Below are positions 1 to 8,803 of a stretch of DNA of 64,000 nucleotides, piece after piece (position 1 is the first letter of the stretch; every line of letters starts with the position of its first letter). Below the pieces are notes generated by a model, which was not told where the DNA came from, ran no database searches, and saw only the letters and a list, made by a program, of their open reading frames with translations. The position numbers and the translations under genes were made by a program. The stretch is from an uncultured Saprospiraceae bacterium. GTDB taxonomy: Bacteria > Bacteroidota > Bacteroidia > Chitinophagales > Saprospiraceae. The stretch is from positions 1-64,000 of the forward strand of contig CAKZQC010000006.1 in the NCBI GenBank assembly GCA_937139495.1, in the 5' to 3' direction.

Positions 1-329
1 TATTGGTTTTATGGTTTGTAATTATTGAATAATACATAAAACTAAATAAAAAAAAACTTAATAAAAGGTTTTTTATGAAATTATTTTTGGGTGGTGGCTG
101 ATTTTGTTGTATTCCTATTATGTTCGTACTATTCTCGCAGAGAAAACGGCTCTATTGGGGCAATTTAAGCACAGAAAAAACCATTTTTCCACTTCTTCCC
201 ACTTTGCATCGTTTTTAGACTCAAAAGTTGACTTTGGAGAACAAAAGAAGATAGATTAAGGGGAAATTTTAGACGCAAAAAGTTAAATTTCCACATTATA
301 GAAAAGTGTAATCAAAAGATTGATAAACA

Positions 330-370
330 AGCTCTAATCCTTTATGTAAAAGGGTTGGGGCTGTTTTTTT
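330..370 (+). terminator. Hairpin with T-tract upstream of mraZ
   Basis: AGCTCTAATCC (330-340) pairs along its whole length, using G-U wobbles, with GGGTTGGGGCT (352-362), and seven T residues follow. This is the form of an intrinsic terminator on the plus strand. No plus-strand gene is visible before it inside the window, so it ends either a transcript entering from the left or a short untranslated RNA, or it acts as an attenuator in the mraZ leader. Confidence 0.6.
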
Positions 371-440
371 GTACGCTCCCAAAGTGACCTTTTTGTATCA
401 AAACGAAAAAACTAGAGAATGGTGGGTTTTTTTTTGAACA

Positions 441-480
441 AAAGGTGGTAAAAAGTGGTAAAAAGTGGTAGAAAATGGTA
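441..480 (+). promoter_or_regulatory. Probable MraZ operator: four tandem 10-bp boxes
   Basis: Four near-identical decamers occur head to tail: AAAGGTGGTA, AAAAGTGGTA, AAAAGTGGTA and GAAAATGGTA. MraZ is known in other bacteria to bind direct repeats with a TGG/GTGG core at one-helical-turn spacing in front of its own gene. The array ends 24 bp before the mraZ start, so autoregulation of the cluster is the natural inference. Confidence 0.75.
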
Positions 481-504
481 ATTTTGGTTCACTAAAGTCA
501 AGAA

Positions 505-987
505 ATGATTCAATTTTTAGGAGAATATAGCTGCAAAATAGACACCAAAGGTCGTCTAAGACTGCCTTCTCCTCTAGTCAAACAACTAGGGGATTTGGTG
601 CAGGAGGGCTTTGTTCTGAACCGAGGATTTGAAGAGTGCTTGGTTTTGTATCCGAGGCAAGCTTGGAATACTATTTCGCAAGATATTCAAAAGTTGAATC
701 AATATGTGAAAAAGAATAGAAGTTTTGTTCGCTATTTCTTTCGTGGAGCGACCGAAATGGAGTTGGATAGCAATAGCCGACTGTTGTTTCCGAAGTCGTT
801 GTTGGATCACGCCAAGATAGGCAAAGAGCTGGTGCTATTTGCTTATTTTGACAAAATAGAAGTGTGGTCGAAAGAAGCCTATGAGGCACTATTGGAGGAC
901 GAACCCGAAGATTTTGATAGTTTGGTAGAAGAAGTAATGGGCAATAAGCAAGTAGAAGATGGAACCAATGGAACAACAATATCATGA
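505..987 (+). CDS. mraZ: MraZ, transcriptional regulator of the dcw cluster
   Basis: This 160-residue protein is a nucleoid-associated DNA-binding regulator that opens the dcw cluster in most bacteria. It has the family's two AbrB-like halves: the first DxxGR-type motif (KIDTKGRLRLP, about residues 11-21) is intact, while the second (ELDSNSRLLFP, about 86-96) has Ser in place of Gly. The ATG at 505 gives the expected N-terminus (MIQFLGEY). Its end overlaps rsmH by 29 bp in another frame, suggesting translational coupling. Four tandem decamers directly upstream are the likely operator for autoregulation. Length is slightly above the usual 140-155 residues owing to a short acidic tail. Confidence 0.96.
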   Translation: MIQFLGEYSCKIDTKGRLRLPSPLVKQLGDLVQEGFVLNRGFEECLVLYPRQAWNTISQDIQKLNQYVKKNRSFVRYFFRGATEMELDSNSRLLFPKSLLDHAKIGKELVLFAYFDKIEVWSKEAYEALLEDEPEDFDSLVEEVMGNKQVEDGTNGTTIS

Positions 988-1897
988 TCCCGTACTGCTC
1001 CAAGAGAGTATTGAGGGAATGAACATTAAGCCTGATGGCATCTATGTAGATGTTACTTTTGGTGGAGGCGGTCATTCTCGTGTTATATTGGAGAAGTTGG
1101 GACCCAGCGGCAGATTGTATGCTTTTGATCAAGATGCAGATGCTACGGATAATATAATTGAAGATGAGCGATTCAAGCTATTGCCTTACAATTTTAGGCA
1201 TTTGAAGCGTTTTTTGAGACTAGAAGGCGTACGAAAAGTAGATGGTATTTTGGCAGATTTGGGCGTTTCGTCTCATCAGTTCGATACCGCTGAACGTGGG
1301 TTTTCGTTTCGGTTTGATGCCCTGCTGGATATGCGTATGAATCAGCAAGCAGAGTTGACAGCTCAAAAAGTACTGTTGACCTATTCGGCGACCGATTTGC
1401 AACGCATTTTTGGAGAGTATGGCGAAGTCCGAAATTCCAAAACATTGGCACAGTATATCGTCAATGCAAGGGAAGGAGGTGCCAAGTTAGAAACTATTGG
1501 CGATTTTTTGGCGGTCATAGATCGCTGTATCAAAGGAAAAAAGAACCGCTATTTATCGCAGGTTTTTCAGGCATTGCGAATAGAAGTAAACGAAGAAGTA
1601 GAAGTGCTAAAGGAAATGCTTTGGCAATCGGTAGAGATATTGAAAGTAGAAGGCAGATTGGTCGCTATTTCGTATCACTCGCTAGAAGATAGATTGGTCA
1701 AAAACCTAATTAAGAAAGGTACTTTTGAGAAAGAAATAGAAAAAGATGCCTATGGCAATTCTTATCAACCCTTGCGGGCAGTCAATCGCAAGTTGATAGT
1801 GCCTACGGCAACAGAAATAGAACGCAATCCGAGAGCTAGATCCGCCAAAATGCGTATTGCAGAAAAAACAGATGCACAAGAGTTAGAAATAGATTAA
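959..1897 (+). CDS. rsmH: RsmH, 16S rRNA (cytosine-1402 N4)-methyltransferase
   Basis: RsmH (formerly MraW) methylates N4 of C1402 in the ribosomal P site, using S-adenosylmethionine. The 312-residue product shows the family N-terminus HDPVLLQESI, the SAM-binding glycine loop DVTFGGGGHS (about 32-41), the acidic loop FDQDADA and the motif LADLGVSSHQFD, and ends with the usual basic region NPRARSAKMR. The start overlaps mraZ; an ATG three codons later is an equally acceptable start. Standard second gene of the dcw cluster. Confidence 0.97.
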   Translation: MEPMEQQYHDPVLLQESIEGMNIKPDGIYVDVTFGGGGHSRVILEKLGPSGRLYAFDQDADATDNIIEDERFKLLPYNFRHLKRFLRLEGVRKVDGILADLGVSSHQFDTAERGFSFRFDALLDMRMNQQAELTAQKVLLTYSATDLQRIFGEYGEVRNSKTLAQYIVNAREGGAKLETIGDFLAVIDRCIKGKKNRYLSQVFQALRIEVNEEVEVLKEMLWQSVEILKVEGRLVAISYHSLEDRLVKNLIKKGTFEKEIEKDAYGNSYQPLRAVNRKLIVPTATEIERNPRARSAKMRIAEKTDAQELEID

Positions 1898-1903
1898 TAA
1901 AAA

Positions 1904-2287
1904 ATGGCACAAAATAAATACAAAGCACCCGTAACACCTCCTAAGCCCAAAAGGGTAAGGCGGACAGGTCCTAAACGCAACCCTGCCCTGATGGACGGAT
2001 TGAATATGACGGCTTTTTATCTATTTAACAATGTCCATTTTATTTTTTATATCGCCTTTTTAGGAGTTATTTATATTGCCAATTCGCATCATGCGGTGCA
2101 GACTATTAAGGAAATAAGAGGCATACAAGAAGAATTGACGACAATTAGTTGGGAAAGCAATTCCAAAAAATCGGATTTGATGTACCAAAGTATGGAGTCT
2201 ATTGTTTCGCAAAAAGTACATCACTTAGGACTCAAAGAACTAAAAACAACACCCAAAAAAATTATTGATAAACAAGCAGAAAAGTAG
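1904..2287 (+). CDS. ftsL: FtsL-like cell division membrane protein
   Basis: A 127-residue bitopic protein: a basic cytoplasmic N-terminus rich in Lys, Arg and Pro (1-28), one transmembrane segment (about 43-62) and a short periplasmic helical region. The position between rsmH and ftsI, the size and this topology match the Bacteroidota FtsL-like family, which bridges FtsI/FtsW to the rest of the divisome. Sequence conservation in FtsL is poor, so the assignment rests mainly on synteny and topology. It begins 6 bp after rsmH stops. Confidence 0.82.
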   Translation: MAQNKYKAPVTPPKPKRVRRTGPKRNPALMDGLNMTAFYLFNNVHFIFYIAFLGVIYIANSHHAVQTIKEIRGIQEELTTISWESNSKKSDLMYQSMESIVSQKVHHLGLKELKTTPKKIIDKQAEK

Positions 2288-2328
2288 TAACAACCTCTAA
2301 TACCGCGTAACGAATAGTTAATAAAACC

Positions 2329-4542
2329 ATGCCTAAATCAGAACAAAATAGAACCGATAGTACTGCAGATGCCAAGAACGCCATTCTGTGGCGTATCTAT
2401 GTCATCATGTTATTGGCAATATTGTCGGCAGTCATTATTATTTTGAGGATTGGCAAGATACAGTATATTGATGGCGACGCCTTGCGAGAGCAAGCCAAAG
2501 AGATTTATGTAGCACAGCAGATTGTAGAAGCCCCTAGAGGCAATATCTTAGCAGCAGATGGTAGCCTTTTGGCGACTTCGTTGCCGTACTTTCAGTTGCA
2601 CTTCGATACACGAGTAGTTCCTAAAGATACTTTTTATAAATACGTAGATACTTTAGCATCTTGTTTGGCTCGTTATGTCGATGACGAATACACCATAGGA
2701 GCTTATCGCAATCGCCTAATAGAGGCACACAAAAGAAATAATCGCTATTTTTCTATTCGTAAGAATGTTTCTTATCTGGAGCTTTCCCGAATCAAAAAAT
2801 TTCCTTTGTTCAACAAAGGTGGAGCAAATAAGAGTGGTCTGATTGTTACCAAAATTAGCAAGCGTCAATATCCATTCAAGATGTTGGCTCACCGTACGAT
2901 TGGCTATATTCGCCACAGGGCAAGAATCAGTAAGGGCGATACCCTTCGCAATAGTGCTGGTGTACCATTGTTTGACACGATGCGAGTCGGTTTAGAAGAA
3001 GCATTTGATCACGTGCTAGCAGGCGAAAAAGAAATGAAAGCCATGAAGCGGATTGGCTCCAATATTTGGGTGCCATTGTCGGACATGAGCGATATAGAGC
3101 CACAATCAGGCAAAGATGTTGTCACGACTATTGATGTCAATATTCAAGACATTACAGAAAAAGCACTACTTAAGCGCTTGCAAGTAGATAGGGCTGACCA
3201 CGGTTGTGTTATCGTGATGGAAGTCGCTACGGGCGAAATCAAAGCCATTGCCAATATTGGGTTTACGAGTGACAGAAGCAATTATTGGGAAACACAAAAC
3301 TATGCGATTGGAGAAGCGGCAGAACCTGGTTCTACGTTCAAGTTGACGACCATGATGGCACTGTTCGATCATGGCTACGCCAAACCAACCGATTCTGTCA
3401 ATCTATCTTTGGGTAAAACAAAATTTTACGATGAAGAGATGGAAGATGCGTCCTATCATGGGCTGTATCGCACGTCCTTAGCCAAGGCTTTTGAAATGTC
3501 CTCGAATGTAGGGGTTGCCAAAATGGCAAACAAGTATTACAACAAAGACAAAGAAAGCCGAGATAAGTACGTGCAGTATTTGCGTGACTTGCGCTTCGAG
3601 GACTCTAAACTAGGATTTTTGGGAGAAGGCTCTTCGTTTATCAAAGGTCCTGAACACCCTGACTGGAGTGGTATTTCGGTGCCATGGATGTCTATTGGTT
3701 ACGAAACTTACCTAACGCCATTGCAGACTCTCAATCTATACAACACGGTAGCCAATAATGGCAAAATGATGAAGCCGCATATTGTCAAAGAAATTAGAGC
3801 ATTTGGCAAATTGGAAAGAGCGTTTGAGCCAGATATTATTAATAGAAACCTAATCAAGCCACAAACTGTCAAATATGCTCAACAACTGCTGTTGAGCGTA
3901 GTAGAAGGTTCTAAAGGCTCGGCTAGAAGTATCCGTACGGATCAATACAAAATAGCAGGAAAAACAGGTACTTCTATTATGAATTATGGGGCGTATCGCC
4001 GACGTAAAGCAGAGAAGAAGTACAGAGTATCTTTTGCAGGTTATTTTCCAGCAGAAAAACCTGTTTATTCTTGTATCGTGGTGATTACCAATCCTAGAAA
4101 TAATATCTATGGTGGTACGGTGGCCGCACCTGTATTCAGAGAAATTGCAGACAAGTGTTATTCCAAAATATTGGACGTGCATGAGCCAATCAACGATACG
4201 GCTAGAGTTTATGCTAGTGCCAAAATGCCCGACTTTCAGATAGGTTACAAATCTGATTTTGAATTGGTAATGAATGATTTGAAAATGCCTTATAGAGATA
4301 ACTCTAATACTTTGTGGTCGGTATCTCGTGTAGAGCAAGATAGCTTGATTCTCAAAACGAGAGTCTTTCAGGACAATATGGTACCTAATGTAGTCGGTAT
4401 GGGGCTGAGAGATGCGTTGTATCTAATGGAAAACAAAAAACTGAGGGTGCAAGTAGTCGGTTCTGGAAAGGTCAAATCGCAGTCTATCAAACCAGGTACG
4501 AGTGTAGGTCGGGTGCAGTCTGTCAAACTAGTATTGGGATAA
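2329..4542 (+). CDS. ftsI: FtsI, septal peptidoglycan transpeptidase (class B PBP) with PASTA domain
   Basis: This class B penicillin-binding protein crosslinks septal peptidoglycan in the periplasm, working with FtsW. The 737 residues include a cytoplasmic tail, one transmembrane anchor (about 22-41), the PBP dimer region (about 60-235) and the transpeptidase domain. Catalytic motifs are visible: STFK with nucleophile Ser335, SSN at 391-393 and KTGT at 545-548. A C-terminal PASTA domain (about 682-737, beginning VPNVVGMGLRDAL) makes it longer than proteobacterial FtsI, as is common in Bacteroidota. A 41-bp gap precedes it and one base separates it from murE. Confidence 0.96.
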   Translation: MPKSEQNRTDSTADAKNAILWRIYVIMLLAILSAVIIILRIGKIQYIDGDALREQAKEIYVAQQIVEAPRGNILAADGSLLATSLPYFQLHFDTRVVPKDTFYKYVDTLASCLARYVDDEYTIGAYRNRLIEAHKRNNRYFSIRKNVSYLELSRIKKFPLFNKGGANKSGLIVTKISKRQYPFKMLAHRTIGYIRHRARISKGDTLRNSAGVPLFDTMRVGLEEAFDHVLAGEKEMKAMKRIGSNIWVPLSDMSDIEPQSGKDVVTTIDVNIQDITEKALLKRLQVDRADHGCVIVMEVATGEIKAIANIGFTSDRSNYWETQNYAIGEAAEPGSTFKLTTMMALFDHGYAKPTDSVNLSLGKTKFYDEEMEDASYHGLYRTSLAKAFEMSSNVGVAKMANKYYNKDKESRDKYVQYLRDLRFEDSKLGFLGEGSSFIKGPEHPDWSGISVPWMSIGYETYLTPLQTLNLYNTVANNGKMMKPHIVKEIRAFGKLERAFEPDIINRNLIKPQTVKYAQQLLLSVVEGSKGSARSIRTDQYKIAGKTGTSIMNYGAYRRRKAEKKYRVSFAGYFPAEKPVYSCIVVITNPRNNIYGGTVAAPVFREIADKCYSKILDVHEPINDTARVYASAKMPDFQIGYKSDFELVMNDLKMPYRDNSNTLWSVSRVEQDSLILKTRVFQDNMVPNVVGMGLRDALYLMENKKLRVQVVGSGKVKSQSIKPGTSVGRVQSVKLVLG

Positions 4543-4543
4543 T

Positions 4544-5998
4544 ATGAAAATAGAAGCACTACTAAACGGTATATTGGCACAACAGATAGGAGAGGCAGAG
4601 GGCGTAGCGATTAGCGCTATACAATTTGATTCTCGTTTAGTGACCGCCCATACTTTGTTTGTAGCCCTCAAAGGCGTACAGACAGATGGACACGATTACA
4701 TCAATAAGGCTATCGAGCAAGGGGCAACCGCTATTTTGTGTGAGCAAATGGTGGAGCCAAAAGAAAACGTTCTTTATATAGTAGTAGAAGATGCTGCTTT
4801 GGCAATGGGAATCATGGCACGTAATTTCTATGGCAACCCTTCCGCCAATTTGCAGTTGGTCGGTATTACGGGAACGAATGGAAAGACAACGACCGCTACC
4901 TTGTTGTACCAATTATTTATGAATTTGGGCTACACTGTAGGCTTGATTTCTACGGTAGAAAACAAGATTGGCAAAAAAATAATACCCAGTACGCACACTA
5001 CGCCCGATGTGTTGGCACTCAATAGATTGTTGGTGCAGATGAATGAGGCAGGTTGCGAATATGCGTTCATGGAAGTGAGTTCGCATGCCGTAGAGCAGCA
5101 GCGCACAGCAGGTGTACATTTTGTAGGAGGTGTGTTTACCAATATCACACATGATCATTTGGATTATCACAAGACTTTTCAGAATTACATTTATGCCAAA
5201 AAGAAATTCTTTGATCAGTTGCCAGCCACGGCGTTTGCACTGACCAATATAGATGATAAACGAGGAGCTGTGATGCTCCAGAATACACGGGCTACCAAAG
5301 TGACCTACGCCCTCAAAAGCATGGCTACTTACAAGGCAAAAGTGATAGAGAATAGTTTGTCTGGATTGATTATGAATCTAGATGGCGAAGAGTTTTATGC
5401 TCGTTTGGTGGGTGGTTTCAATGCCTACAATTTGCTTTGTGTGTACGCAACAGCTCGATTGCTAGAAGCGGACAAGCTAGAAGTAATGGCCGCATTGAGT
5501 GTTTTGGATTCGGCAGAAGGTCGTTTTGACTTTTGGCAAGATGCCAAAACTGGGATTGTGAGTATTGTAGATTATGCCCATACGCCCGATGCACTCGAAA
5601 AAGTATTGCAAACGATAGACAAGCTACGAACAGGCACCGAAAAGATAATAACAGTAGTTGGTTGTGGGGGCGATAGAGATACCAACAAACGCCCCATGAT
5701 GGCAAAGGTAGCTTGCGACTATAGTCAGCAAGTGATTTTGACTTCTGACAATCCACGTACCGAAGTACCTTCGGTCATATTGGAGCAGATGGAAGCAGGT
5801 GTACCACAATACGCCCAACGCAATACACTAATTATAGAAGATAGAAGACAAGCCATCAGGACGGCTTGTCAGTTGGCTACCAATGGCGATATTATATTGG
5901 TGGCAGGCAAAGGACACGAAAAGTATCAAGATGTAAAAGGCGTCAAATTGCCTTTTGATGATAAAGAAGAACTAAGAGCGTGTCTAAAATTATACTAA
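4544..5998 (+). CDS. murE: MurE, UDP-MurNAc-tripeptide synthetase (meso-diaminopimelate adding)
   Basis: MurE adds the third amino acid to UDP-MurNAc-L-Ala-D-Glu in the cytoplasm. The ATP-binding loop GTNGKTTT lies at 110-117, the central region carries the lysine expected to be carbamylated (around 220) and YAHTPD is at 344-349. The substrate motif DNPR (402-405) is the signature of meso-diaminopimelate-adding enzymes, so the cell wall is predicted to be DAP type. The 484-residue length is normal. It starts one base after the ftsI stop, indicating tight coupling. Confidence 0.97.
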   Translation: MKIEALLNGILAQQIGEAEGVAISAIQFDSRLVTAHTLFVALKGVQTDGHDYINKAIEQGATAILCEQMVEPKENVLYIVVEDAALAMGIMARNFYGNPSANLQLVGITGTNGKTTTATLLYQLFMNLGYTVGLISTVENKIGKKIIPSTHTTPDVLALNRLLVQMNEAGCEYAFMEVSSHAVEQQRTAGVHFVGGVFTNITHDHLDYHKTFQNYIYAKKKFFDQLPATAFALTNIDDKRGAVMLQNTRATKVTYALKSMATYKAKVIENSLSGLIMNLDGEEFYARLVGGFNAYNLLCVYATARLLEADKLEVMAALSVLDSAEGRFDFWQDAKTGIVSIVDYAHTPDALEKVLQTIDKLRTGTEKIITVVGCGGDRDTNKRPMMAKVACDYSQQVILTSDNPRTEVPSVILEQMEAGVPQYAQRNTLIIEDRRQAIRTACQLATNGDIILVAGKGHEKYQDVKGVKLPFDDKEELRACLKLY

Positions 5999-6050
5999 TT
6001 TTTAATATAAAATAAGGCGGAAATTCCGTCAAGTAATAGAAAACCCAACG

Positions 6051-7322
6051 ATGCTATTTCATTTATTTGATTACTTACAAGAACATAATATAGCAGGAGC
6101 AGGCTTGTTTCAGTACTTGACCTTTCGTGCAAGTTTGGCAGTAGTGATTTCATTGATGATTACCTTGATTTTTGGCAAAAAAATTATTGGACTCATCCAG
6201 AAGATGCAAATCATAGAGAAGCAGCGTGTTTTGGGCTTACCGGGGGAAGAAATGAAAGCCAATACACCTACTATGGGTGGCTTGATGATTCATTTTGCGA
6301 TACTGGTTCCTTGTTTGTTATTGGCAGATTTGACGAATGTCTATATTCAGCTGATGCTAATGACAACCATCTTGTTGGGTGGCGTAGGTTTTTTAGACGA
6401 TTATCTGAAGTTGACCAAGGGCAAAGATGGATTGGCAGGGCGTTACAAGATATTGGGGCAAGTGATTGTCGGTACCATTATCGGATTGGTCATGCTGTTT
6501 CATGAAGATGTAGTGGTGCGAGTCAGTCAAGCAGATGTAGATAAATACGGCTACGAAGTAGTAGAAAAAGTAAGTGAATCCAGAGCGGTCTATAAGTTAG
6601 ATGGCTCGGCAGGAGTCTATAAAGAAGAAATGTACTACGTCAAAACAACGATGACAAATGTGCCTTTTTTCAAAGGAAATGAATTTGATTATCAATATTT
6701 TTTGTGGTTTTTGGGTGACAATGCCAAAGACTGGGCATGGATAATTTTTATACCATTCATTATTATAATAGTGACAGCGGTATCTAATGCGGCTAATTTG
6801 ACGGACGGAATAGATGGTCTGGCAGCAGGAACTTCTGCGATAATAGGTGCGGTCTTGGGCATTTTTGCTTATGTATCGGGCAATACTATTTTAGCGGAAT
6901 ACTTGGGGGTCTTTTATGTGCCGTATTCGGGGGAGCTGGTTGTATTTACAGCTTGTTTTTTGGGGGCTTGTATTGGTTTTTTGTGGTACAATGCTTATCC
7001 TGCACAAGTGTTTATGGGCGATACGGGCTCGCTGGCATTGGGTGGCATTATTGCCACACTGGCTATATTAGTCCGAAAAGAATTGTTGATACCTATATTA
7101 TGCGGTATTTTCTTAGTCGAAAATCTATCCGTTATCATTCAGGTAACTTATTTTAAATATACCAGAAAGCGGTATGGAGAAGGAAAACGTGTCTTTTTGA
7201 TGTCGCCCTTGCACCACCACTTTCAGAAGAAAGGAATGCACGAATCCAAGATTGTTGCACGATTTTGGATTATCGGAATTTTGTTAGCCGTGCTGACAAT
7301 TATTACATTAAAAGTTAGATAA
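6051..7322 (+). CDS. mraY: MraY, phospho-MurNAc-pentapeptide transferase
   Basis: MraY transfers phospho-MurNAc-pentapeptide from UDP to undecaprenyl phosphate, forming lipid I at the inner membrane. Conserved signatures are present: DDYLK with Asp116-Asp117, NLTDGIDGL (249-257), GDTGS (323-327) and the HHHFQKKG segment starting at 388. At 423 residues it is longer than the roughly 360 of Proteobacteria because of a hydrophilic insertion around 155-215, a feature I associate with Bacteroidota MraY. Multiple transmembrane helices are evident. It sits between murE and murD as expected. Confidence 0.96.
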   Translation: MLFHLFDYLQEHNIAGAGLFQYLTFRASLAVVISLMITLIFGKKIIGLIQKMQIIEKQRVLGLPGEEMKANTPTMGGLMIHFAILVPCLLLADLTNVYIQLMLMTTILLGGVGFLDDYLKLTKGKDGLAGRYKILGQVIVGTIIGLVMLFHEDVVVRVSQADVDKYGYEVVEKVSESRAVYKLDGSAGVYKEEMYYVKTTMTNVPFFKGNEFDYQYFLWFLGDNAKDWAWIIFIPFIIIIVTAVSNAANLTDGIDGLAAGTSAIIGAVLGIFAYVSGNTILAEYLGVFYVPYSGELVVFTACFLGACIGFLWYNAYPAQVFMGDTGSLALGGIIATLAILVRKELLIPILCGIFLVENLSVIIQVTYFKYTRKRYGEGKRVFLMSPLHHHFQKKGMHESKIVARFWIIGILLAVLTIITLKVR

Positions 7323-7336
7323 ATAATTTGTAATCA

Positions 7337-8743
7337 ATGACCCATAAAACAATCATACTCGGAGCAGGAGAGAGTGGCGTAGGTGCAGCCTTGTTGGCGA
7401 AGCATCTGGGGCATACTGTATTCGTGTCAGATTTGGGCAGCATTGCAGACCAATATAAACAGGTATTAGTTGACGAAAATATTGATTTTGAAGAAGGTCA
7501 ACACAGTACCGAAAAAATATTGGCGGAAGCCAATTTAGTGATAAAAAGCCCTGGGATTCCTGAAAAGGTAGCCTTAGTGCAAGCACTAAAAAAACAAGGA
7601 ATACCTGTTATAGACGAAATAGAGTTTGCCACCAAACATACGGCAGCCAAGATAATCGCTATCACGGGGAGCAATGGCAAAACAACAACAACCAAATTGA
7701 TTTATGAAATGCTCAAAGCAGCAGATTATGAAGTAGGTTTGGCGGGTAATATTGGTCATAGTTTGGCGAAACAAGTCGCCACAAACGACCAAGAATATTA
7801 TGTGCTAGAGTTGAGCAGTTTTCAGCTTGATTGTATGCAAGACTTTGTGCCAGCGGTCGCTGTTTTGGTCAATATCACGCCTGACCACTTGGATAGATAC
7901 GAGTACAAGCTCGAAAATTATATCGCTTCCAAGTTCAGAATAGTACAGAATAAGCAAGACGAACAGGTATTTATTTACAATGAAGAAGATAAAAATATAG
8001 CGTACGGTTTTGAGCATTATTACAATAAAAACCAACAGAATCTATTGGGAGTAAGTATGCCTGATTCGGAACAGCCCGAACTGCATATCCCACACACAGA
8101 TTTTGTGATTGCCAAAGCCGATTTGACGCTACAAGGGCGACACAATCATTTCAATATACAGTGTGCCGTGTTGGCAGCGCAAGCCGTAGGCGTGAGCAAG
8201 GAAGCCATACAGCAGACACTGACTAGCTTCCAGAATGAAGCACACCGACTAGAGCGAGTTTGTATTATCAATCAGGTAGAATATGTCAATGATAGTAAAG
8301 CCACCAACGTCGATGCCGTTTATTATGCCTTGGAGGCAATGACCAAACCCGTTGTTTGGATTGTAGGAGGCGTGGACAAAGGCAATGATTATAGTATTTT
8401 GTTTGACTTAGTCAAAGAAAAAGTCAGAGCTATTGTTTGTCTAGGAATAGACAACAGCAAAATACAAGCGGCGTTTGAGCCGATACACGATATAATAATA
8501 GAAACGAGAAGTGTAGAAGAAGCAATCAAAGTGGGCAGCTTATACGCAGAACAAGACGATGTGATTTTGTTGTCGCCTGCTTGTGCGAGTTTTGATTTGT
8601 TCAAAAATTACGAAGACCGAGGAAATAAATTTAAAGGCGTGTTGATGCACCAGATAAAAATGATGACGGAAGGAATCACCGTTACCATCAATGCAAAATT
8701 GGAGATACATCCAGTTAATAGTAGAACAGACGACAACCAGTAG
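7337..8743 (+). CDS. murD: MurD, UDP-MurNAc-L-alanine--D-glutamate ligase
   Basis: MurD adds D-glutamate to UDP-MurNAc-L-Ala in the cytoplasm. The N-terminal nucleotide-type fold starts with GAGESGVG (9-16); the ATP loop GSNGKTTTT is at 111-119; the central segment NITPDHLDRY and the C-terminal LSPACASFD are recognisable family motifs. The 468 residues include about 20 extra at the C-terminus beyond the usual fold. It begins 14 bp after mraY. Confidence 0.96.
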   Translation: MTHKTIILGAGESGVGAALLAKHLGHTVFVSDLGSIADQYKQVLVDENIDFEEGQHSTEKILAEANLVIKSPGIPEKVALVQALKKQGIPVIDEIEFATKHTAAKIIAITGSNGKTTTTKLIYEMLKAADYEVGLAGNIGHSLAKQVATNDQEYYVLELSSFQLDCMQDFVPAVAVLVNITPDHLDRYEYKLENYIASKFRIVQNKQDEQVFIYNEEDKNIAYGFEHYYNKNQQNLLGVSMPDSEQPELHIPHTDFVIAKADLTLQGRHNHFNIQCAVLAAQAVGVSKEAIQQTLTSFQNEAHRLERVCIINQVEYVNDSKATNVDAVYYALEAMTKPVVWIVGGVDKGNDYSILFDLVKEKVRAIVCLGIDNSKIQAAFEPIHDIIIETRSVEEAIKVGSLYAEQDDVILLSPACASFDLFKNYEDRGNKFKGVLMHQIKMMTEGITVTINAKLEIHPVNSRTDDNQ

Positions 8744-8803
8744 AAAAAAGGGCTAAAAAACAAGACAATAAAAGACCGCAAAGCGGTTGACAATAATATA
8801 AAA

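Larger units (their letters stand above)
1..504. other. Gene-free leader upstream of the dcw cluster
   Basis: No convincing coding region is seen here. It is AT-rich and contains a hairpin plus T-tract (330-370), a possible minus-strand pair of MraZ-like boxes (189-202) and a tandem decamer array (441-480) immediately before mraZ. No clear TAnnTTTG promoter core was found, so the mraZ promoter position remains open. Confidence 0.6.

Noticed and set aside
441..480. Possible CRISPR or simple tandem repeat
   Set aside because: The unit is 10 bp with no spacers, and position and core fit a MraZ operator better.
671..1132. 153-codon minus-strand frame across mraZ and rsmH
   Set aside because: It is antisense to two certain genes and has no recognisable features.
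3850..4338. 162-codon minus-strand frame opposite ftsI
   Set aside because: Antisense to the transpeptidase domain, without features of its own.
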